Assembly (NCBI GenBank): GCA_015522695.1
Contig: WALT01000002.1
Coordinates: 62,001-126,000 of the forward strand
Direction of reading: 5' to 3'
DNA length: 64,000 bases
Source of the DNA: Nitrososphaerota archaeon
GTDB lineage: Archaea > Thermoproteota > Nitrososphaeria > Conexivisphaerales > Conexivisphaeraceae
Part shown: positions 59,366 to 64,000 of the stretch, piece by piece
Position numbering within the stretch: position 1 is the stretch's first letter
Layout: every line of letters starts with the position of its first letter
The notes under the pieces: generated by a model
Databases searched by the model: none
The model's input: only the letters and a program-made list of their open reading frames with translations
Told to the model about the DNA's origin: nothing
Position numbers and translations under genes: made by a program

Positions 59366-60256
59366 TCAGTAGAGATCAAGCCTTCCGTTGACGATCTCCA
59401 CATCTCCTTCCTCAACTAGACGAGAAAACTCCCCATCAGCGTGGACTGCGGCTATCGGCATCACCTTGGCGTTCAAGCCCACACCGGCGCCCCTCATGCT
59501 AACCGCTATCAAGCCCGTGTTTCCAGATCCGAATTCATCCTCCATCAGTTCAGCCACAATCTGCGCAGCCTCGCTGGGCTTCAGGTCCGAAAGCCTCCTG
59601 GCGACCTCGTAGGATGCGAGCTTTATCATTATCTTCTCACCTATCCCGGTAGCCGATACCGCACCAAGTCTATCATCCGCATAGTATCCAGCTCCGGGAA
59701 TGGGCGAGTCGCCGACCCTGCACGGCATCTTGCCGGGAAGTCCACCAGTACTCGTAGCGGCAGCGACCGAGCCTGTGCCATCGACGGCTACAGCTCCCAC
59801 GGTATCAAGCCCTTCAGACCTCGAGTTCCCTCGTCCAAGTCCATGTTCACCAGATCTTAAGGATCTCCATAGACCATGTTCTCTAGCCAGCCTTTCAGCG
59901 TAGCTGCAGACGAGGAGGACGTGGGGCGTCTCCTCCATCACGATCCTGGCGACCCTCACGGGCGAGGGGACGTTCTTGACGCATGCGACGGCACCAGCCC
60001 TGGGCCCTCTGCCATCCATGATTCCGGCGTCCAGTTCCACCTCGCCGATCGCGTTCGGATGGGCACCGACACCGGCGTTGAAGACGCCGGAATCCTCCAT
60101 ACATGAAACAGCCGTCTCGACGGCTGTGAGGGCACTTGACGCCAACTCCCTGAAGCCGTGACGTGCACATCCAAGAATGGCCCTATCGATCGCGTCCCAA
60201 TCGACCTTGCCCCTCCAAGATCCAGCGCCACCATGTAACAGGACCAAGGGTTTCAA
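59366..60256 (-). CDS. isoaspartyl peptidase / plant-type L-asparaginase
   Basis: A 296-residue Ntn-hydrolase that self-cleaves to expose a Thr. LLHGGAGSWRG at the N-terminus, NAGVGAHPNAIGEVELDAGIMDG in short motifs (FNAGVGA, ELDAGIMDG), the nucleophile region GLDTVGAVAVDG (Thr about 152), AATSTGGLPGKMPCRVGDSP and GAGYYAD. It removes isoaspartyl residues from peptides and hydrolyses asparagine. Convergent with htrA, 76 bp apart. The upstream side is a non-coding region containing the full-length dispersed repeat. Confidence 0.9.
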   Translation of the reverse strand: MKPLVLLHGGAGSWRGKVDWDAIDRAILGCARHGFRELASSALTAVETAVSCMEDSGVFNAGVGAHPNAIGEVELDAGIMDGRGPRAGAVACVKNVPSPVRVARIVMEETPHVLLVCSYAERLAREHGLWRSLRSGEHGLGRGNSRSEGLDTVGAVAVDGTGSVAAATSTGGLPGKMPCRVGDSPIPGAGYYADDRLGAVSATGIGEKIMIKLASYEVARRLSDLKPSEAAQIVAELMEDEFGSGNTGLIAVSMRGAGVGLNAKVMPIAAVHADGEFSRLVEEGDVEIVNGRLDLY

Positions 60257-60701
60257 CGTCGCTCCTGACCACGCTCGGCGTTAATATCTTCTCCGACCTG
60301 CGTCCACCTCGACGATCTCGCTGGAGGAGGTCGTGATCCCCGGGCGATGGAATCGTGTCACGTCGAGTCGAGTTGACACCTCAGTGGGGAGATCCCCGTT
60401 TTTCAGATCAGACCTGATGGCTTCATCATGATCATACAGGGTTCATGGCTGTGTCAAGTCAAACCAGCCCGCTGGATATATCCATAGGACCGCTCGCCCG
60501 AATGCTCCCCTTCTCGGCCTGGAGCCTCATCCGGTACCGGTATCGATATCGATTCGGGCCTTCATACATCCGAACGACATGCGGGCGACCCGCTCGAGGG
60601 GATGAAGGAAATATAATAATAAGATGATGTGATGACTGTGCTTGGATCCACTATGGCCAATATCCCTAAATACAGCATCGGCCGTGATAGATGATGAATT
60701 G
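60257..60701. other. 445-bp intergenic region holding the full repeat copy
   Basis: Divergent spacer between the asparaginase and PAC2 genes. It contains the complete repeat (60373-60623). A TATA-like tccctaaatac (60663-60673) for PAC2 follows. Short ORFs across it are not protein-like. Confidence 0.5.
60373..60623 (+). repeat. dispersed intergenic repeat, copy 3 (full length)
   Basis: A roughly 250-bp element beginning ttgacacc and ending near ataataataag. Its left part matches 30693-30793, its right part 13557-13710, and the middle (gttc-tggct-gtc-agtc) is in all three. Features: gggg-agat-cccc hairpin with ttttt (60386-60403), atcagacctgat, atgatcat, ctggatatatcca, and cgggcgacccgctcg, where one stem base is changed but still pairs as G-U. 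The left end with TTGAC plus hairpin recalls ends of IS200/IS605-derived non-autonomous elements; this is a guess. Confidence 0.65.
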
Positions 60702-61454
60702 ATGGATGGCATCACGATCAAGGAATATGGCAATATAAGCCTCGACAATCCCGTATTCGTGGAGGGACTTCCAGATGTTGGACTGGTCGGGGTGATAACG
60801 ACCTCGTCCCTCATAGATCAATTGAACATGGAACTTTACGGCCACATAGAGTCCGACCTCCTGCCGGCGATAATGGTGCTACATAGGGCTGAGCTGCTCC
60901 ATCCAGTCAGGCTTTACGCAAGCGGCGATGGAAGGATAGTCCTGCTCACATCCGAGATAGCCCTGATGCCTGCCTCCTACTATCCATTGGCATATTCCTT
61001 GATCGATTGGGCGATCAGGAATAAGGTATCCAAGGTCATATCGGTGAACGGCTATCCGGTACCGAACCGATTGGACATAAAGAAACCCCAGGTGTTCGGC
61101 GTCGGCAATGGTAAGGATGCTGTGGAGTTCCTCAGGAAACATGGCGTAGAGGTGATAGAGGAAGGATTCATCGCCGGATTCTACGCTTTATTGCTCAGGG
61201 AGTCGAAAAAATACCGCATACCTGGGCTAGCTCTGCTGGGACAGAGCTTTCCCAAGTATCCGGACCCGGGCTCGGCGGCTAGCGTGATCGATAAGCTAGC
61301 CGAGATGCTCGGGATCGACATAGACGTCAAGCCGTTGCTGGAGAAGGAGGATGAGATAAAACTCGGGTTGCGAGATCTCATGAAGCAAACGGAAGGCGCC
61401 ATGAGACAGTCGCACAAGGTGATAGAGGAACACCTGCCGGCGATGTACAGGTGA
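60702..61454 (+). CDS. proteasome assembly chaperone family (PAC2) protein
   Basis: A 250-residue PAC2-family protein (PbaA/PbaB type in archaea). FVEGLPDVGLVGVITTSSLIDQL in short motifs (EGLPDVGLVG; LIDQLNMELYGHI), then KVISVNGYPVPN, FGVGNGKDAVEFL, GFYALLLRES and ALLGQSFPKYPDPGSAA. Relatives bind the 20S proteasome C-terminally; the usual HbYX tail is not obvious (it ends PAMYR), so this may be a non-proteasomal homologue. ATG 60702 is chosen because the TATA-like box at 60663-60673 gives a start near it; a TTG at 60642 lies before the box. GTGA overlap with hsp20. Confidence 0.82.
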   Translation: MDGITIKEYGNISLDNPVFVEGLPDVGLVGVITTSSLIDQLNMELYGHIESDLLPAIMVLHRAELLHPVRLYASGDGRIVLLTSEIALMPASYYPLAYSLIDWAIRNKVSKVISVNGYPVPNRLDIKKPQVFGVGNGKDAVEFLRKHGVEVIEEGFIAGFYALLLRESKKYRIPGLALLGQSFPKYPDPGSAASVIDKLAEMLGIDIDVKPLLEKEDEIKLGLRDLMKQTEGAMRQSHKVIEEHLPAMYR

Positions 61455-61837
61455 TGAGGTGTAGGGATATGAGTTGGTGGTTTGAAGATAGGGAAGAGAG
61501 CGGCTTCAGGGAGGGATATATAGAGCCGCTGATCGAGGTCAGGGAGACTGAGAAGGAGATAGTCGTGAGGGCCGACCTTCCCTTCGTGAAGGACAAGGAT
61601 GGAGTGAAGGTGGAGGTCTCGGGAGACGAACTGGAGATATCTGCAGCCATGGGCAGGGCGATCAAATGGGAGAAGTGGGGCGTCCATCAGCGCAGACAAT
61701 CTTACACGCAGTACAGGACGAGGATAAGATTGCCGACCGAGGTCGACGTCGGAAGTGCTAGGGCGACTTTCAGGGATGGCGTTTTGACCGTCTCCCTGCC
61801 GAAGAAGGTGACCAAGGTGAGGATAGGAATTGAGTGA
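61451..61837 (+). CDS. hsp20: small heat shock protein Hsp20
   Basis: A 128-residue alpha-crystallin-domain chaperone. EPLIEVRETEKEIVVRADLPFV opens the domain in the usual form, SGDELEISA, and the closing ATFRDGVLTVSLPKK with the conserved GVLTV motif; no C-terminal IXI tail is clear apart from VRIGIE. Starts GTG 61451 (GTGA overlap with PAC2), ATG 61454 or ATG 61469 are all possible. Grouped with PAC2 and PGI/PMI in a tight three-gene operon, so protein quality control and sugar metabolism are co-expressed. Confidence 0.9.
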   Translation: MMRCRDMSWWFEDREESGFREGYIEPLIEVRETEKEIVVRADLPFVKDKDGVKVEVSGDELEISAAMGRAIKWEKWGVHQRRQSYTQYRTRIRLPTEVDVGSARATFRDGVLTVSLPKKVTKVRIGIE

Positions 61838-62840
61838 TGGAGGATCGGAGGATCCATACGCTAAATTATCCTCGGATTACAGGAACTGGTCCGACCTCTT
61901 AAAGGAGACGATAGACCTGGAGTATCCGCAGGGCGAGCCCCTTGAAGGCAAGGCGATCATCACAGGGATGGGTGGCTCCAGCCATGGGGCGAGGATACTG
62001 GCAAGATGTATGCGTGAAGGGAGGATAGAGACGTTGAGCGACTTTCACACACGCACGCCGATCGGTCGAGGAGATCTGGTCATAGCGGTCAGCGCCTCTG
62101 GAAATACCCTTGAGACGATATCCTCGTTCAGGGAGGCGGTAGAGCAGGGAGCGGATGGGATAGCGGTAGCAGGTGGTGGGAGGTTGTTGAAGGAGGCGGA
62201 AAGGTTGGGGATGAGGACTATCAAGGTCAGGACGCTCTCGGCACCCCGCTCGTCCTTCCCCAGCCTATATGCAGCTCCAACGATGATCCTGGAGGCATAT
62301 GGGGTTCTGCCCATGGCGAGGATACAGATGGTCAAGCTCTCCGAGTTGATAGGGGAGAGGGCAGAGGACATGATCAGCGAGGACGGCGAACCGGCGATGA
62401 TAGCTGAGTGGGCCAGGTACAAGAAGCTCATGGTATATTCCACGTGGATGACTGAACCGATAGCATGGAGGTTCTCAGCTATGTTGAATGAATACGCGAA
62501 GACCAGATGTTACGTACGGGTCGCTCCTGAGCTCGCACATAACGAGGTGGAGGCGCTAGGTGCTACCGACAGCTTGGTGTTCGTGAGGGATCCGGTGAGC
62601 GAGGACAGGGAGCTGGCGGCCTCACTCGACTCGCTGAAGGAGCTGGCGATCGAGAGGGGGGCGAACGTCCTCACGGTCGAGCTCCCCAGGGAGCATGAGT
62701 GCCTGGTTCGGGCGGGCTACATCGTGTTCCTGTTGGACCTGGCCGCCATATGGCTGGCGAGAAAAACGGGGGTCGAGGATCCATATAGGACGCCGAACAT
62801 CGATGTTTACAAGTCCAAACTGGCATCCAAATCGAGCTAG
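61830..62840 (+). CDS. pgi: bifunctional phosphoglucose/phosphomannose isomerase
   Basis: A 336-residue SIS-domain enzyme of the archaeal PGI/PMI family. GKAIITGMGGSSHGARIL near 39-56, VIAVSASGNTLETISS (about 88-103, phosphate binding), and the C-terminal active-site ELAHNEVEALG with catalytic His/Glu are all visible. It interconverts glucose-6-P, fructose-6-P and mannose-6-P, feeding the pathway completed by Pgk, GAPDH and pyruvate kinase encoded elsewhere in the window, and providing glucose-6-P for inositol phosphate. TTG 61830 overlaps hsp20 by 8 bp. Confidence 0.9.
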   Translation: MSDGGSEDPYAKLSSDYRNWSDLLKETIDLEYPQGEPLEGKAIITGMGGSSHGARILARCMREGRIETLSDFHTRTPIGRGDLVIAVSASGNTLETISSFREAVEQGADGIAVAGGGRLLKEAERLGMRTIKVRTLSAPRSSFPSLYAAPTMILEAYGVLPMARIQMVKLSELIGERAEDMISEDGEPAMIAEWARYKKLMVYSTWMTEPIAWRFSAMLNEYAKTRCYVRVAPELAHNEVEALGATDSLVFVRDPVSEDRELAASLDSLKELAIERGANVLTVELPREHECLVRAGYIVFLLDLAAIWLARKTGVEDPYRTPNIDVYKSKLASKSS

Positions 62841-64000
62841 GGCCATATACCCCTAGCCTTTATCGCATCGACGACCCTCTGAACGGCTAGCACCATGGCA
62901 GCTTTACGCATGTTGATCTTCTTCTCCTTGCTTATACCATAGACGTCCTCGAACGCATCGATCATCTTCTCCTTGAGCCTGCTCCTGACCTCATCGAGCG
63001 TCCAACGCATCCTCGTGACACCTTGGACCCATTCGAAGTAGCTCACGGTCACCCCTCCGGCGTTGGCGAGTATATCGGGCACGACCACTATCCCCTTCTC
63101 GTAGAGCTTCTCGTCGGCCTCCGGCGTCGTCGGTCCGTTCGCCGCCTCAACTATTATCTTGGCCCTGATCCTGTCGGCGTTTTCCCTCGTTATCACCTCC
63201 TCCAGTGCGGCTGGTATCAATATGTCCACGTCGAGCTCCAAGAGCTCATCGTTCGATATCGACCTTGAACCATCGAAGCCGACCACGCTGCCGGTCCTCT
63301 TCTTATGCTCCAGGACCTTAAACGGATTGAGACCATCGCTGTTGTATATCCCTCCCTTCGAGTCGCTCACAGCGATTATCTTAGCTCCATGTTCCTCGGC
63401 GATTATCCTGGCGGCATGGCTCCCGGCGTTCCCGTAGCCCTGGATCGCAACTGTGGCTCCACGTACATCTATCCCGAGCTTCTTCGCGGCCTCGACGGCC
63501 GTGATGACGGTACCCCTCCCGGTGGCTTCATTCCTGCCCGGGCTTCCCCAGACGATCACCGGCTTACCCGTTATGACCGCGGGTTCCGAATGGCCCACTA
63601 CCTGGCTATAGGTATCGTAAAACCAAGTCATGTGCTTAGCCTCCGTATAGACGTCGGGGGCCGGGACGTCGGTATAGGGACCCAAGATCTTGCTTACCAT
63701 ATACGCATATCTCCTCGTGAGCCTCTCGATCTCGTTGTCGCTCATCTTCTTGGGGTCACATTGCACACCACCCTTCGCGCCTCCGAAAGGTATGTCGACG
63801 ACGGCCGTCTTCCAGGTCATCCACATGGCGAGGGCCTTGACCTCATCGAGCGTCACCTGTGGATGGTACCTGATACCTCCCTTGAAGGGGCCACGTGCAT
63901 CGTTGTGTTGAACCCTATGGCCCACGAAGACCTCTATCCTCCCATCATCCACCCTGACCGGTATGGCGACGGTCATTACCCTCATGGGGATCTCGAGTTG
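62837..64000 (-). CDS. gdhA: glutamate dehydrogenase (5' end beyond window)
   Basis: At least 387 codons of NAD(P)-glutamate dehydrogenase. VFVGHRVQHNDARGPFKGGIRYHP is present in its parts (HRVQHN; GPFKGGIRYHP), the catalytic Lys in PFGGAKGGVQCDP, VPAPDVYTEAKHM, GRGTVITAVEAA, and the Rossmann GYGNAGSHAARI. The frame stays open to the window edge (codons for QLEIP precede Met 63985), and archaeal enzymes have about 30-40 further N-terminal residues, so the true start lies past 64000. It converges with pgi, overlapping by 4 bp. Confidence 0.95.
   Translation of the reverse strand, partial: QLEIPMRVMTVAIPVRVDDGRIEVFVGHRVQHNDARGPFKGGIRYHPQVTLDEVKALAMWMTWKTAVVDIPFGGAKGGVQCDPKKMSDNEIERLTRRYAYMVSKILGPYTDVPAPDVYTEAKHMTWFYDTYSQVVGHSEPAVITGKPVIVWGSPGRNEATGRGTVITAVEAAKKLGIDVRGATVAIQGYGNAGSHAARIIAEEHGAKIIAVSDSKGGIYNSDGLNPFKVLEHKKRTGSVVGFDGSRSISNDELLELDVDILIPAALEEVITRENADRIRAKIIVEAANGPTTPEADEKLYEKGIVVVPDILANAGGVTVSYFEWVQGVTRMRWTLDEVRSRLKEKMIDAFEDVYGISKEKKINMRKAAMVLAVQRVVDAIKARGIWP

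Noticed and set aside
1-64000. CRISPR arrays, rRNA, tRNA genes, integrases
   Set aside because: No regularly spaced repeats with unique spacers were seen, no rRNA-like sequence, no convincing tRNA cloverleaf and no integrase or transposase ORF. Introns in tRNA could hide one from reading by eye.

Overview
The window is a dense, moderately GC-rich stretch of an archaeal chromosome. Archaeal identity rests on the gene set: type II (archaeal) glyceraldehyde-3-phosphate dehydrogenase, fused phosphoglucose/phosphomannose isomerase-type SIS enzyme, pyruvoyl SpeD, Lhr helicase, HerA-NurA, PIN-PilT-KH ATPase, DUF763, Trm14-type THUMP methyltransferase, two-domain archaeal pilus membrane proteins and a family B DNA polymerase. 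Many start codons (GTG, TTG or ATG) sit about 26 bp downstream of a TATA-like box with no ribosome binding site, which fits mainly leaderless mRNAs. A thermophilic TACK-lineage archaeon is my best guess; the species cannot be named from this sequence. I saw no rRNA, tRNA, CRISPR array, phage or intact transposase.

Layout. 0-3 kb: queuosine-type precursor transporter, small Cys protein, inositol-1-phosphate synthase, Nudix hydrolase. 3-8 kb (minus): operon of a family B polymerase with erased exonuclease motifs, a RecJ-like DHH protein and a PIN-PilT-KH ATPase. 8-14 kb: DUF89, HIT, a candidate C/D box sRNA, RNA m5U methyltransferase, an enlarged ThyX, DUF763 and a dUTPase/dCTP deaminase family protein. 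14-19 kb (minus): type IV pilus assembly operon (ATPase, two membrane platform proteins, zinc-ribbon protein). 19-25 kb: TatD, regulator, NAD synthase, Sir2 and a tyrosine phosphatase. 25-29 kb (minus): three-subunit molybdenum hydroxylase plus a MocA-like maturation enzyme. 29-35 kb (plus): phosphoglycerate kinase, then an operon of a small protein, a PfkB kinase and a compact SMC-like ATPase followed by kleisin-like and tandem winged-helix (KITE/MAGE-like) proteins. 35-41 kb (minus): Lhr, hexapeptide-repeat protein, LutB- and LutA-like proteins, OBG-type GTPase. 42-47 kb: metallo-beta-lactamase exonuclease, HerA and an oversized NurA. 46-53 kb: prephenate dehydrogenase, GAPDH, pyruvate kinase, GlcD/GlcF-type oxidase pair. 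54-58 kb: polyamine genes speD-speE behind a T-rich structured leader, ornithine cyclodeaminase family, BtpA, HtrA. 59-64 kb: asparaginase, PAC2 chaperone, Hsp20, PGI/PMI and glutamate dehydrogenase (cut by the window end).

The most notable system is the SMC-like operon at 32.4-35.4 kb. The ATPase carries Smc5/6-type head motifs but has no hinge domain, and its two neighbours look like the kleisin and KITE partners of an SMC complex. Other points of interest are the exonuclease-dead polymerase, a ThyX with an internal duplication, and an intergenic repeat present in three partial or full copies (13.6, 30.7 and 60.4 kb). There are also candidate structured RNAs at 9.76, 13.83 and 54.9 kb, and a symmetric TATA box that appears to drive NurA and prephenate dehydrogenase in opposite directions.
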